Shown piece after piece: positions 9,025-18,451 of a stretch of 64,000 nucleotides of DNA. The position numbers and the translations under genes were made by a program. The notes under the pieces were generated by a model. The model did not search any database, was not told where the DNA came from, and saw nothing but the letters and a program-made list of their open reading frames with translations. The stretch lies in assembly GCF_004345855.1 (NCBI RefSeq), contig NZ_SLXN01000009.1, positions 62,001-126,000 of the forward strand, written 5' to 3'. Each line of letters begins with the position of its first letter. Positions within the stretch are counted from its first letter, which is position 1. Source of the stretch: Sphingomonas sp. BK235 (lineage in GTDB: Bacteria > Pseudomonadota > Alphaproteobacteria > Sphingomonadales > Sphingomonadaceae).

Positions 9025-9947
9025 GCGCGGGCCGCGTCCCGGAGGCGCTCGTGCCCGTGATGGCGCGCGCGCGCCGGCTCGAATATTGGTCGATCGCCTG
9101 GACGCTCAGCGTCATCCTGGTGATGGGCGCGGCGATGGGGTCGAGCCAGACGATGAAGACCGCCTGGATCGAGGATTGCCTCAGCCTCGTCCCGCCGATC
9201 GTCTTCCTGGTCTCGGCGCATCTCGAGCGTCGCGCGCCCTCCGCGCTGTTCCCCAACGGCTTCGCGCGCGCGCCCGGGGTGGCGTTCGCGCTGGCGGCCG
9301 CCGCGCTCGCCGCCTTGGGCGCGATCCTGCTGTTCGACTCGGCGCGCAGCCTGATCGCGCGCGAGCACGCCACCGTCGCGTCGACGACGATCCTCGGGCG
9401 CGAGATCTGGCTCGGCTGGCTGATGGTGGCGGCGCAGGCCTATTCGATCGTCGTGCCGATCGTGCTGGGGCGGCTCAAGCTGCCGCTCGCGCGCGCGCTC
9501 GCCGACAAGACGCTCCACACCGACGCGATGACCCAGAAGGCCAATTGGATGACGGGGGTCGCGGGGATCGGCGGGGTGATCGGGATCGGGCTGGGCTATT
9601 GGTGGGCGGACGCGGTCGCGGCGGGACTGATCGCGCTCGACATCCTCAACGACGGGCGGCGCGCGCTCGCGGCGGCCGCGGCGGAGCTGGTCGACGGCGC
9701 GCCGCGCGCGCTGGACGGGGCGCGGGTGGCGGACGACGCGATCGCGCTGCACGCCGCGCTCGACGCGCGCTTCCCGGGGGCGGAGGTGCGGCTGCGCGAG
9801 ACCGGGCGCGTGATCGGCGCGCAGATCGTCGGCGCGCTGCCGGACGAGGCGACGCTCGACCCGGCGGATTACTGGCCGAGCGATCCGGCGCGATCGTGGC
9901 GGCTCGACCATGTCAGCTTCGTGCCGCCCGCGCCGCCGGAGGAGTGA
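9021..9947 (+). CDS. Cation diffusion facilitator-like transporter
   Basis: Membrane protein of 308 residues with about six hydrophobic segments and a C-terminal soluble domain (DAIALHAALDARFPGAEVRLRETGRVIGAQIVG), the layout of cation diffusion facilitators. The transport-site positions are atypical: helix 2 reads WIEDCLSLVPPIVF and helix 5 LHTDAMTQKANWMTG, where most zinc transporters have HxxxD pairs. The transported ion is therefore uncertain. The start overlaps the stop of the upstream lipoprotein gene. Co-translation with a solute-binding-like lipoprotein is the unusual feature. Confidence 0.8.
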   Translation: MSAGRVPEALVPVMARARRLEYWSIAWTLSVILVMGAAMGSSQTMKTAWIEDCLSLVPPIVFLVSAHLERRAPSALFPNGFARAPGVAFALAAAALAALGAILLFDSARSLIAREHATVASTTILGREIWLGWLMVAAQAYSIVVPIVLGRLKLPLARALADKTLHTDAMTQKANWMTGVAGIGGVIGIGLGYWWADAVAAGLIALDILNDGRRALAAAAAELVDGAPRALDGARVADDAIALHAALDARFPGAEVRLRETGRVIGAQIVGALPDEATLDPADYWPSDPARSWRLDHVSFVPPAPPEE

Positions 9948-10154
9948 CGTCACCCGCTTGATCCAACGCCGTCCCCATCGGCGATCGTGCCGCTATGCGT
10001 GGTCGCTCTTCCGCCTTCGCGATGGAACGGCCGATCGGGAACGACGGCGCGAGAGCGGGACGGCGGTCACGAGGCGACGCTAAGCGCCGGCGCGGCGTGG
10101 GGAAGCCGGCGGTGACCGGCACCCCCGCTCCCCCGCTCCCCGCGCCCCCGCGGA

Positions 10155-11600
10155 TCAGCCGCGCCGCGGCATCGGCACCGCGCTGTCGCGGCCCGGCATC
10201 GCGGGGAAGTCGGGCGGCGCCAGCCCGGTGACCAGGTCCGCGATCGTCACCGGCCGCCCGGTGCGGAAGCATTGGTTGGCGGCGACCCCGACCAGCACCG
10301 CCGCCGCCCCCGCGCGCTCGTCGGCGCGGCGCAGCAGCGGGTCGGAGGCCGCGGCGGGGTCGAAGATCTCCGCCAGCATCACCGTGTCGCCGCCGCCATG
10401 GCCGCCCGCCCCGGTCGCGGGGGGCACGTCGCGCGGGTCGCCGCGCATCGGGATGATCCGCGTCTGGATCGCATCCCCCATGCTGCTGCCGTTCAGCCCC
10501 GAGATCCCGGCCTGCTCGATCACGACATGCTCCAGCCGGCCCTTGGTGCCGTTGAACGCGATCGTATAGCCCTCCCACGCGTTGAAGGCATTGAGGCTGT
10601 AGCTCAGCGTCGCGCCGCGCGCGTAGGTGACGATCACGTTCATATTGTCCTCGATGTCGATCGCGGGACGCCAGACGCAGCCGTCGCGGTAATAGCCGTC
10701 GTAGCGCTCGTTCTCGAGATAGAGCGACCGCAGCTCGGGGTCGGCGGCGAGGTCGAGGAAGAAGGTGCAGCGCTCGCGCTCGGGGCAGGTGTGGCAGCGC
10801 TCGTGCGCGCCCGACAGGCCGAGCCGCCGCGCCATCGCGGGCGTGTAGAAATCGCGCTTGCCGTTCGCCTGCACCGCGACGGGCACGTCGGACAGCCACC
10901 AGTTGACCAGGTCGAAATGATGGCTGGCCTTGTGGATCATCAGCCCGCCCGACATCGCCTTGCTGGCATGCCAGCGGCGGAAATAGTCCGCGCCGTGGCG
11001 CGTGTTGAGCAGCCAGTGGAAATCGACCGACAGCACCTCGCCGATCTCGCCCGCCATCAGCAGCTCCTTCACCTGGCTGCGATAGGGGGCGTAGCGGTAA
11101 TTGTGCGTGACGCGGACGTGGCGCCCGCTGCGGCGGACCGCGTCCATGATCCGCTGCGCCTTCTCGGCGGTGGTGGTCATCGGCTTCTCGGTGACGACGT
11201 CGCAGCCCGCCTCGAGCGCGCGGACGACATAATCGTCGTGGAAGGCGTCCGGGGTGGTGACGATGACGACGTCGGGGCGCTGCTCGCGCACCATCCGCGC
11301 GAAGTCGGCGGCGAGATAGGCGCGCGGTGCGGCGGCGCCGGCGCGGCGCGCCATCCGCCCGACCAGCGCGAGCCGCCCCGGGTTGGTGTCCACCGCCGCG
11401 ACCAGGGTGGCATGCGCGCGGTGCGGCCCCCAGATCGCCTGCTGGTACATCCGGTTGCGGCTGCCGACCCCGATCGCGGCATAGCGTCGCGGCGGCGTCG
11501 CCGCGGCCTGGGCCTCGCGCGCCGCCGCCAGCGCCACGCCCGCGGGCAGCGTGCCGAGCACCTCGCGCCGCCCGATGGTCGCTCGTCCGTCCTGGTCCAT
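10155..11600 (-). CDS. Tat-exported Gfo/Idh/MocA-family oxidoreductase
   Basis: NAD(P)-dependent dehydrogenase-like protein of 481 residues. A twin-arginine signal (TIGRREVLGTLPAGVALAAA) suggests periplasmic export, as in glycosidase-like and sugar-modifying members. The Rossmann start reads YAAIGVGSRNRMY, and the catalytic lysine motif is VVTEKPMTTT. GGLMIHKASHHFDLVNWW contains the conserved histidine region. An unusual segment CHTCPERERC (C-x2-C-x5-C) near residue 270 could bind metal. ATG 11600 is supported by GGGAGAGGGA; further upstream in-frame starts would precede the Tat signal and are disfavoured. The substrate is probably a sugar derivative (inference). Confidence 0.87.
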   Translation of the reverse strand: MDQDGRATIGRREVLGTLPAGVALAAAREAQAAATPPRRYAAIGVGSRNRMYQQAIWGPHRAHATLVAAVDTNPGRLALVGRMARRAGAAAPRAYLAADFARMVREQRPDVVIVTTPDAFHDDYVVRALEAGCDVVTEKPMTTTAEKAQRIMDAVRRSGRHVRVTHNYRYAPYRSQVKELLMAGEIGEVLSVDFHWLLNTRHGADYFRRWHASKAMSGGLMIHKASHHFDLVNWWLSDVPVAVQANGKRDFYTPAMARRLGLSGAHERCHTCPERERCTFFLDLAADPELRSLYLENERYDGYYRDGCVWRPAIDIEDNMNVIVTYARGATLSYSLNAFNAWEGYTIAFNGTKGRLEHVVIEQAGISGLNGSSMGDAIQTRIIPMRGDPRDVPPATGAGGHGGGDTVMLAEIFDPAAASDPLLRRADERAGAAAVLVGVAANQCFRTGRPVTIADLVTGLAPPDFPAMPGRDSAVPMPRRG

Positions 11601-11685
11601 CGCTCGCGTCCCTCTCCCAAGAGCTTGTTTCCGGGGGAGGTTCGCACAAGCGGGCGCGTCGGTCACGCCCGCGCGCGCCGGCGCG

Positions 11686-12810
11686 TCAGCGCGCGCAGGC
11701 GGGCGGGGCCGCGGCGCGCGCGCGATCGTCGGCGCGCGCCGGCCAGCTCAGCTGATAGGTCACGCGGAAGCCGTCATGGTCCGACAGCTGCGGGTTGCCG
11801 GGCGAGCCGTCGAACATCGCCTCGACGCGGACCGGCCGGACCTCGACGGTGGCGCCGCTCTCGAACAATTGCAGGTCCTGCGTGTCCATCCACGGCTCGT
11901 CGCCGTCCCAGGAGACGCGGACGTCGCACAGCAGCGGCTGGTCGCTGCAATATTCGTGGACGATCCCGAACGGCTCGGTGGCGTTGCGGAAGCGCTCGAA
12001 CCGGATCGACGAGCGTTTCATGTTGAAGTCGCCGCCGAGGATCGTCGGCGTGTCGGGATCGCCCGCCGCGGCGATGAAGGCGCCGAGCTCCTCGACCTGG
12101 AGCCGGTGCGCGCGCGCGTGGCGGCGCGGCGCGACGCGCGAGGACCGCTGGGAATTCATGTGCGTGTTGAACAGGTTGATCGTGCCCGGCACGCCGGGCA
12201 GCGCGATCTGGGCGTAGAGCACGCCCTTGTTGCTGAGACAGTCGAGCCCGGCGCAGCGGCGCTTGCCGAACGGCTCGGAACGGGTCGCGACGATCGGGTA
12301 GCGGCTGAGGATCGACAGCCCCGACCCGACGAGATGGAAGCCCAGCTCCCCCTTCTTCCACTTGTACGGGCGCGGCATGCCGCCATGGCCGGGGAGCGCC
12401 TTGCGCTGGGTGCGCGACGGCCCGGACACCCGGTTGGGATAGTCCAGCCCGACGATCGCGCGCACCGCGGCGCGGCTGAACATCTCCTGCACCATCACCA
12501 CGTCGGGGGCATCGCCGCGGCGGCGCATGTCGCGCAGCGTCGCGCCGATCCGCGCCAGCGATGCGGCGCGATGCGCGCGCGCGGGCCAGCCGAGCCCCTC
12601 GATGTTGAAGGTCAGCACGTCGAAGCGGGTGCTCGCGCGCGCGCCGTCGGCGGATAAGGTAATCGCGGCGGGGGCGGCGGGATCGCAGCGGTGCATCAGC
12701 GGCGCGGGCAGGCCGGCGCAGCCCGCGGTGGCGCCGAGCAGCACCGCCGCGAGCAGCGGCGGCGCGGCGCGGCGGGCGGATCGAAGGGATCGGGGGAGGA
12801 GGAAAGCCAT
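11686..12810 (-). CDS. Exported endonuclease/exonuclease/phosphatase-fold protein (copy 1)
   Basis: Protein of 374 residues with an N-terminal hydrophobic export signal ending near GATAGCAG (a possible lipobox). The EEP hydrolase fold is marked by FDVLTFNIEGLGWP, the metal-binding Glu in VMVQEMFS, NLFNTHMN, ILGGDFNMK and the C-terminal LSDHDGFRV. Such enzymes hydrolyse phosphodiesters, from DNA to sphingomyelin and inositol phosphates; the substrate cannot be set here. Paired cysteines (RRCAGLDCLSNKG) are shared with the paralogue at 25908-26906. GGAGG lies 4-5 nt before ATG 12810. Confidence 0.85.
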   Translation of the reverse strand: MAFLLPRSLRSARRAAPPLLAAVLLGATAGCAGLPAPLMHRCDPAAPAAITLSADGARASTRFDVLTFNIEGLGWPARAHRAASLARIGATLRDMRRRGDAPDVVMVQEMFSRAAVRAIVGLDYPNRVSGPSRTQRKALPGHGGMPRPYKWKKGELGFHLVGSGLSILSRYPIVATRSEPFGKRRCAGLDCLSNKGVLYAQIALPGVPGTINLFNTHMNSQRSSRVAPRRHARAHRLQVEELGAFIAAAGDPDTPTILGGDFNMKRSSIRFERFRNATEPFGIVHEYCSDQPLLCDVRVSWDGDEPWMDTQDLQLFESGATVEVRPVRVEAMFDGSPGNPQLSDHDGFRVTYQLSWPARADDRARAAAPPACAR

Positions 12811-12871
12811 CGGACCTCCGCCTGTGCGAACAAGCCGGCGCGAAGGCAAGCGACCGCGCGCCGACGCGGCC

Positions 12872-14005
12872 TCACGCGTCGGCGCGTAATGGCCCGTAGG
12901 TGCGGGCGTAGCGGCGCGGGCCGAGCCGCGGCAGCAGCAGGTCGCGCACCGCCACGGGCAGCCGCGCCGCGCGCGACATGGCGTCGGTCATCGCCTGCAC
13001 ATGCGCGACGCGCGGGCGGCGCCGCCGCTCATAGGCGGCGAGCGCGACCAGCGCGTCGGCGTCGCGCGCCAGACAGTCGGCGAGGACCAGCGCGTCCTCC
13101 ATCGCCAAGGCGGCGCCCTGCGCCCATACCGGCGCGGTGGCATGCGCGGCGTCACCGATCAGCGCGACCCGCCCCGCGGACCAGCGCGCCAGCCGCACCT
13201 CCTCCAGTGGCGCGTGATGGACGCGCGCGCGCGCGACCACCGCGCGGACGCGTTCGGGAAAGCCCGCCGCCAGCGCGGCGAGCGTCGCGGGCGCGGCACC
13301 GCGCCGCGGCGCGCGCGTCACCGCCGCCCAGCCGTAGATCTCCCCGTCGCCGAGCGGCATGAGCAGCACCAGACCGTCGCGGCTGCCCCAGACCGTCCAG
13401 CCCGCGAGGTCGGGGTCGATCTCGGGGCCGGGGTCGGGCGCCATGAAGCGCCAGCTCGCCGCGGCGAGCAGCGCGTGATCCGGCGCGCTCCCGCCCGCCA
13501 GCATCCCCGCGCGGACGGCGGAGTGAACGCCGTCGGCGCCGACCACCAGGGCGACGGCGATCGCGGTGCCGTCGTCGAGCGTCACGTCGACACGGTCCTC
13601 GTGCGGCACGATCGCGTCGACCGCGACGCCGCGGCGCAGCCGGTGCGGCGCGAGCCCGTCGCCGAGCATCGCGAGCAGCGCCGCGCGGCGCAAGACGCGC
13701 GGGCGCGCCGCCTCGCCCCAGAAGGCGTCCTCGTCGACCGTGAACAGCGAGCGGTCCGCGGCGGTACGATAGTCGCGCCGACCCACCGGATGGCCGCGGC
13801 GGGCGATCTCCTCCGCGAGGCCGAGGCGGTCGAGCGCGCGGATCGCGTTGCCGGGCAGGTTGATCGCGAGCCCGCCGTCCGCGTCGCCGGCGCGGCGCTC
13901 GACGAGCAGGAAGGGGATCGCGCGCGCGGTCAGCGCGCGCGCGAGCGCCAGACCCGCGATCCCCCCGCCGACGATGACGACCGGCCGGTCGGACGAGATG
14001 GACAT
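12872..14005 (-). CDS. FAD-dependent monooxygenase (PHBH-like)
   Basis: Flavoprotein hydroxylase of 377 residues, the normal size of single-component aromatic-ring hydroxylases. The Rossmann motif VVIVGGGIAGLALARAL is at residues 9-25, the ribose-binding glutamate is in LLVERRAGD, the NAD(P)H-region motif is VVGADGVHSAVR, and the second FAD motif is VALIGDAAHATAPVWAQGA. The aromatic substrate is unknown. It sits between an EEP protein gene and a TonB receptor gene on the same strand, with a palindromic repeat just upstream. It is probably a separate transcription unit. Confidence 0.88.
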   Translation of the reverse strand: MSISSDRPVVIVGGGIAGLALARALTARAIPFLLVERRAGDADGGLAINLPGNAIRALDRLGLAEEIARRGHPVGRRDYRTAADRSLFTVDEDAFWGEAARPRVLRRAALLAMLGDGLAPHRLRRGVAVDAIVPHEDRVDVTLDDGTAIAVALVVGADGVHSAVRAGMLAGGSAPDHALLAAASWRFMAPDPGPEIDPDLAGWTVWGSRDGLVLLMPLGDGEIYGWAAVTRAPRRGAAPATLAALAAGFPERVRAVVARARVHHAPLEEVRLARWSAGRVALIGDAAHATAPVWAQGAALAMEDALVLADCLARDADALVALAAYERRRRPRVAHVQAMTDAMSRAARLPVAVRDLLLPRLGPRRYARTYGPLRADA

Positions 14006-14047
14006 CTGACGCTCCCCCGCGCGTGACCCGAGCGGCGGCCGACCAGG

Positions 14048-14112
14048 GTCCGACCCAGCTCGGCTGAACCGTGCTCCTGCGAACGCAGGAGCAGCCGGCT
14101 GACCCTAGGTAG
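14048..14112 (-). repeat. REP-like palindrome, family B copy 1
   Basis: Contains the hairpin GCTCCTGC-GAAC-GCAGGAGC (14073-14092). Read on the minus strand it continues into GGTTCAGCC and later GGACCCTGG, matching the tails of the copies near 28710-28775 and 52840-52976. It lies in the promoter-side gap upstream of the monooxygenase gene. Confidence 0.65.
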
Positions 14113-14167
14113 TGCGCGGGGCGACCGGAAGCCGGAACCGCGCTACGATCGTCATGCCGGTCGCGCG

Positions 14168-17164
14168 TCAGAAGCGGAAGCGCGCCCCCGCACTGAGGTT
14201 GCGCCCGACCAGCCCGGGATAGTGCCAGCTGGAGAGATAATTGGGGTTGCTGGTGTAGGCGGCCGAGGCGAGCGGGGCGCGCGCGCCGGTGACGTTGCCG
14301 ACGTCGACGAAGAGGCGCAGCCGGTCGCCCACCCGCACCGCGGCGTCGAGGTCGACATAGACGAACGGGCGCACATAGCATTGATGCCGCGGGTCGCCCC
14401 CGGGCAGCAGCGGCGCCATCGAATGCGCGCAGGACAGGTCGATGCGGCCGTCGACCACCTCGGCCTCGTCGGCGGCGACCTGCTTGATGCGGCCGACATA
14501 ATAAGCCGTCGCCGCGAGCGAGACCGCGCCGATGTCGAGCGCGTTCTGCCAATTGCCGCGGAGCCGCGGCGTGCCGCCGCCCGACGACAGCTCATAGGGG
14601 CCGAGCGTGCCGGCATAGCGTTGCACCACCCCCTCGGGGGTGACGAGATCGAGCCGGAGCACGTCGGTGACGTCGAGCCGGCTGGTCCATCGCACGTGCG
14701 GCGCGAGCGCGACGGTGGCATTGCCCTGGATGTCCACGCCCGCGCTCGTCTCCGCGCTGGCGTTGACGAAGGGCACGTCGAACACCAGCAGCCGCGGCAG
14801 CGCCTGGGGATGATCGGGATCGGGCGCGTCGACCACGTTGCAGCGATAGCCCGGCCCGACCGCGGCGAGCGCGGCGCAGCCCGCGGCCGCGTCGGCCTGG
14901 CCGTAATAAGCGCCGATCGCGGCGGCGCGCAGCGGGCCGCTGACGATGAGGTTGGTCTTGCGGACGCGATAATAATCCACCGTCAGGTCGAACCAGCGCG
15001 CGGGCCGGACGATCGTCCCCAGCGTCAGGCTGCGCGACACCTCGGGGTGGATCGCGGGATTGCCGATCGAGCCGCTGCCCAGATTGTAATTGCTGTAATA
15101 ACCGGCATTGCCCGCGTGCGCCGCGACGAAGCTGGCCGGGGGTGCGAAGGAGGAGAAGCCGGCGTAGCTGCTCGCCGCATTGTTCTCGGCGAAGGTGGGC
15201 GCGCGGAACCCCTGCGCATAGGTGGCGCGCAGCGCGACGCCGGTGACGGGCGTCACCATCACCCCGGCCTTGGGCGAGAAATGGCCGTAGCCGAGCGAGT
15301 AACGGTCGTAGCGTCCGGACAGATTGAGATGGAGCTGGCGCACCAGCGGCGCATCGATCTCGAAGAAGCCCGCGGTCACGGTCTGGCGGCCGCGCGCCGA
15401 GGAGGTGTTGAGCGTGTAATAGCTCAGGTCGGCGTTGGCATTGGGATTGAGCAGCGTCTCGCGGCGGAGCTGGAAACCGGCGCCGAGGTTGAGGTCGCCC
15501 CCGGGCAGCGTCGCCAGCTGGTTGAGCAGCGAGCCGCCGATCGTCGCCATCGTCGCGTGCGACCGGGTGGTGCGGTCGGGCGCGACCTGCCGCCGCACCG
15601 CCGCGGTGTTGCGCCGCGGGTCGACGAAATCATAGGCGCCGGTGTTGATCGCGTCGAGCAGGCCGCGGATCCGCAGGAAGCCGTGCTGCGTCACGCCGAG
15701 ATCGTCACGCGCGAAGACGCCGTTGAGCCGGAAGCTGAACCCGCCGCCGAGCTCGCCCGAGATCCCCGCGGAAGTGCGCACGACGTCGACGTAGCGGTCG
15801 GTGCCCGTGGGGATGTCGCCGAAGCGGTAATAGATCCGCGCCGCGCCCTCGCCGGGCCGGTCGGCGAAGGCGGCGGCATAGGGGTTGTTGGGGTTGAGCC
15901 GCCGGTCCGCCGCGGTCGCGCAGCCGTGCCCGGCGGCGCAGACATAGACGGGCAGGACGATCCCCGGGTTGTTCGAGGCCAGCGCGGTCGACCCGCCGAA
16001 CGGCTGGGTCTGGCGGATCCGCGACGGCGCGTCCGGATAGGCCACGTCGGAATGCGAGTAACTGGCGGTGGCGAAGGCCTGCAGCGCGTCGCCGAGCCGC
16101 AGGCTGAGCCGGCCGGTGGTGGAGTAACGCTGCTGGCGCGGCTGGATGACGAGATATTCGTCGGGCAGGTTGTGCGCACAGCCGGTGCCGCGCGCCCTGG
16201 CGGTATCGACCGTGAAGCGGCCGTGCGGGCAGGAGGCCGGGTCGATGAGCCGGTAATCGCGCGTCAGCGGCGCGCCGATCCGGCCCGCGAGCGGATTGTC
16301 GAGGTCGCTCTGCGTGACGCGCGTGACCACCGCCTCGGGATTGTCGGCGGTCAGCGAGTCATGGTTGCGGTTGCGGTCGGCGAGACCGCTCGGGCGCAGG
16401 TCGAGCGTGTTGAACGGATAGCCGCGCGCATGATTGGTGATGACATTGTCCGCGGTATATTCCGCGTTGACGTACAGGTTCCAGCCCTGCGTCGTGTAAT
16501 CGCCGTGGCCGACGGTCAGGGTGGCGCGGGTGTGCCCGCCGTCGCCGTGCGCGGTGGTGCCCGCCTCGACCGACCCGTCGATGCCCTGCACGTTGCGGCG
16601 GGTGATGAGATTGACCACGCCGCCGATCGCGTCCGCGCCATAGGTGGAGGAGGCGCCGTCCTTGAGCACCTCGATCCGGTCGACGATGCTGAACGGGATC
16701 GAGTTCAGGTCGACATAGGCGTTGTGGCCGTCGTCGTTGAGCGGGAAATTGGCCGAGCGCAGCCCGTCGATCAGCACCACGGTCGACGACACGCCGAGCC
16801 CGCGCAGCGACACCGCCGCGCCGCCCGCGGAGAAACCGTTGCGGAACCCGGTCGAGATCGAGCCGGCGCCGTCGGCCGAGATCGAGCGGATCGCCTCCTG
16901 CGCGGTGGTCATGTGCGCGCGCGCGAGCGTGTCCGCGCTCAGCACCGTCACCGGCGAGATCTGCGACGCGTTGGAGTCGCGGAACAACGTGCCGGTGACG
17001 ATGATGTCGCGCCCCGGCGCGGCGGGCTGCTCCGCCGCGGCGGCGTCCGGGATCGCCGTCTGCGCCTGCGTCTGCGCCCGCGCAGGGCCGGCGAGCGCGA
17101 CGAGCAGCGCGGCGGCCGATACGCCCTGCCGCAGGAGGCCGAGGGCGGAGCGCGTCAAGGTCAT
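14168..17164 (-). CDS. TonB-dependent receptor (copy 1)
   Basis: Outer-membrane active transporter of 998 residues. A signal peptide ends at GPARAQ (about residue 30). The plug domain starts DIIVTGTLFRDSNASQ (the IVTG motif of sphingomonad receptors) and continues through LRGLGVSSTVVLIDGLR and IEVLKDGASSTYGADAIGGV. The C-terminal 22-strand barrel ends in the terminal aromatic signature SAGARFRF. Paired cysteines in extracellular-loop regions (YRCNVVD, CPHGRF) are common in this group. No enzyme or riboswitch next to it points to a substrate. The 516-nt upstream gap presumably holds its promoter. Confidence 0.93.
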   Translation of the reverse strand: MTLTRSALGLLRQGVSAAALLVALAGPARAQTQAQTAIPDAAAAEQPAAPGRDIIVTGTLFRDSNASQISPVTVLSADTLARAHMTTAQEAIRSISADGAGSISTGFRNGFSAGGAAVSLRGLGVSSTVVLIDGLRSANFPLNDDGHNAYVDLNSIPFSIVDRIEVLKDGASSTYGADAIGGVVNLITRRNVQGIDGSVEAGTTAHGDGGHTRATLTVGHGDYTTQGWNLYVNAEYTADNVITNHARGYPFNTLDLRPSGLADRNRNHDSLTADNPEAVVTRVTQSDLDNPLAGRIGAPLTRDYRLIDPASCPHGRFTVDTARARGTGCAHNLPDEYLVIQPRQQRYSTTGRLSLRLGDALQAFATASYSHSDVAYPDAPSRIRQTQPFGGSTALASNNPGIVLPVYVCAAGHGCATAADRRLNPNNPYAAAFADRPGEGAARIYYRFGDIPTGTDRYVDVVRTSAGISGELGGGFSFRLNGVFARDDLGVTQHGFLRIRGLLDAINTGAYDFVDPRRNTAAVRRQVAPDRTTRSHATMATIGGSLLNQLATLPGGDLNLGAGFQLRRETLLNPNANADLSYYTLNTSSARGRQTVTAGFFEIDAPLVRQLHLNLSGRYDRYSLGYGHFSPKAGVMVTPVTGVALRATYAQGFRAPTFAENNAASSYAGFSSFAPPASFVAAHAGNAGYYSNYNLGSGSIGNPAIHPEVSRSLTLGTIVRPARWFDLTVDYYRVRKTNLIVSGPLRAAAIGAYYGQADAAAGCAALAAVGPGYRCNVVDAPDPDHPQALPRLLVFDVPFVNASAETSAGVDIQGNATVALAPHVRWTSRLDVTDVLRLDLVTPEGVVQRYAGTLGPYELSSGGGTPRLRGNWQNALDIGAVSLAATAYYVGRIKQVAADEAEVVDGRIDLSCAHSMAPLLPGGDPRHQCYVRPFVYVDLDAAVRVGDRLRLFVDVGNVTGARAPLASAAYTSNPNYLSSWHYPGLVGRNLSAGARFRF

Positions 17165-17680
17165 CGGTCAGTGTCCCGTCGTCAGGGACGCCGTCGCGAG
17201 GCGGCGTCGGTGCGCGGCACCCATCCCCCCGCGGCGCCGATCTTTCTTTGTAGACGGCCCGTCCCCCCGCCGCGGCGCGCGGCGCGAATAAAGCGCGGGA
17301 AGACCGACCCGTCCGACGCGCACTGCCGCGGCGCCGCGACCGTGGGAGACGGGCGAGGCGCGCGGGACGAGCGATTGATGGGGCAGGATCCAAAAGGTGG
17401 CTTGCATCGTCGGCCACCTGATCGGCCGCTGCTCTTCGCGGGTGATGCGCTGTGATGAGGGAGACCTCTTTCTCTTTCCTCACTGTCATCCCGGCCCCGC
17501 GCCGGGATCCATTGTTCCGCGAAAGCAACGTTGGCGGCGCTCGCGGCACCATGGATCCCGGGTCGAGCCCGGGATGACGGGGGCGAGTCGCTTCGGCGAC
17601 AATGAACCTTTCTGGGTCCGGACCGATGGCGCCCGCCGCGCCGCCGGCCGGCGCGCGGGGCGGTGTGGCTCAGCGCGTCG
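17165..17680. other. 516-nt intergenic region
   Basis: No supportable gene. It holds the upstream region of the TonB receptor at 14168-17164 and a 94-bp REP-like doublet at 17485-17578. Short frames across it are compositional. Confidence 0.6.
17485..17578. repeat. REP-like doublet, family A copy 1
   Basis: A 94-bp element opening with GTCATCCCGG and closing with CCCGGGATGAC. It contains two inverted arms around GGATCCAT/ATGGATCC and an internal GGCGCTCGCGGCACC. It is nearly identical, at the same length, to 49739-49832. This is the dispersed palindromic repeat type common between genes in alphaproteobacteria. Confidence 0.8.
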
Positions 17681-18451
17681 TCACGACGCGCGCCCCGCGG
17701 CGCGCAGGATCAGATCGGCGACCGCGCGCGGCTGCGACAGCAGCGAGACGTGGCTCGCCGCCAGCTCGACCGTCTCCGCGCGCATCCGCCGCGCCATGAA
17801 GCGCTGCAGCCCGGGGTCGATCACGCGGTCCTGCGTCGACACGGCATAGACGCTCGGCCGGTGCCGCCACGCGGCGTGGCGCGTCCGCTCCGTCGTCAGC
17901 GAGCGGCGGAACGGCCATTGCGCCGCATAGAGCGCGCGCGCGCGCGCCGGCGGCAGGTCGGGGGCGAAGTCGCGCAGGAAGGTGGCCTCGCTCAACCGCC
18001 CCTCGTCGCCGTCGAACACGATCCCCGCCGCCGCGGGGGGCGCGGGATAGGTGGCGGCGAGCGCGGCATAATCCTCCCCCGCGTCGGGCGCGCGCGCGGC
18101 GACATAGGCCAGCGCCGACACGCGCGGGTGGACCCCCGCCTCGGTGACGATCATCCCCGCGAAGGAATGGCCCGCGAGCACGGTCGCGCCCGGCTGGCGA
18201 TCGAGCACGCGCGAACAGGCGGCCACCGCCTCGGCGAGGCTGGTCAGCGGGTTCTGCACCGAGGTGACGTCGAGCCCGCGCGCCTGGAGCAGCGGGATCA
18301 CCTCGCCCCAGGACGAGCCGTCCGCGAACAGGCCGTGGACCAGCACGACATGATCGGCGCGCGGCAGGGTCGCGGCGCGCAGCGGCGCGGCCAGCGTCGT
18401 CGCCCCCGCCGCGAGCGCGGCGCCCAATAGGGTGCGGCGGTCGGTCACCAT
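17681..18451 (-). CDS. Tat-type exported alpha/beta hydrolase
   Basis: Alpha/beta-hydrolase of 256 residues. The N-terminus TDRRTLLGAALAAGATTLAAP resembles a twin-arginine signal, so periplasmic localisation is likely. Catalytic features are the oxyanion region VLVHGLFADGSSW, the nucleophile elbow AGHSFAGM (Ser near residue 103) and a late histidine in ASHVSLLSQP. This is the salicylate-esterase/EstC-like subgroup. Its start overlaps the stop of the RidA-like gene by one base, and AGGAGG lies just upstream. It is the last gene of a probable three-gene operon (19838 down to 17681) opposite a TetR gene. Confidence 0.85.
   Translation of the reverse strand: MVTDRRTLLGAALAAGATTLAAPLRAATLPRADHVVLVHGLFADGSSWGEVIPLLQARGLDVTSVQNPLTSLAEAVAACSRVLDRQPGATVLAGHSFAGMIVTEAGVHPRVSALAYVAARAPDAGEDYAALAATYPAPPAAAGIVFDGDEGRLSEATFLRDFAPDLPPARARALYAAQWPFRRSLTTERTRHAAWRHRPSVYAVSTQDRVIDPGLQRFMARRMRAETVELAASHVSLLSQPRAVADLILRAAGRAS

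Noticed and set aside
14222..17455. A 1077-codon plus-strand frame opposite the TonB receptor
   Set aside because: Shadow of the receptor gene; no start signal and no recognisable domain.
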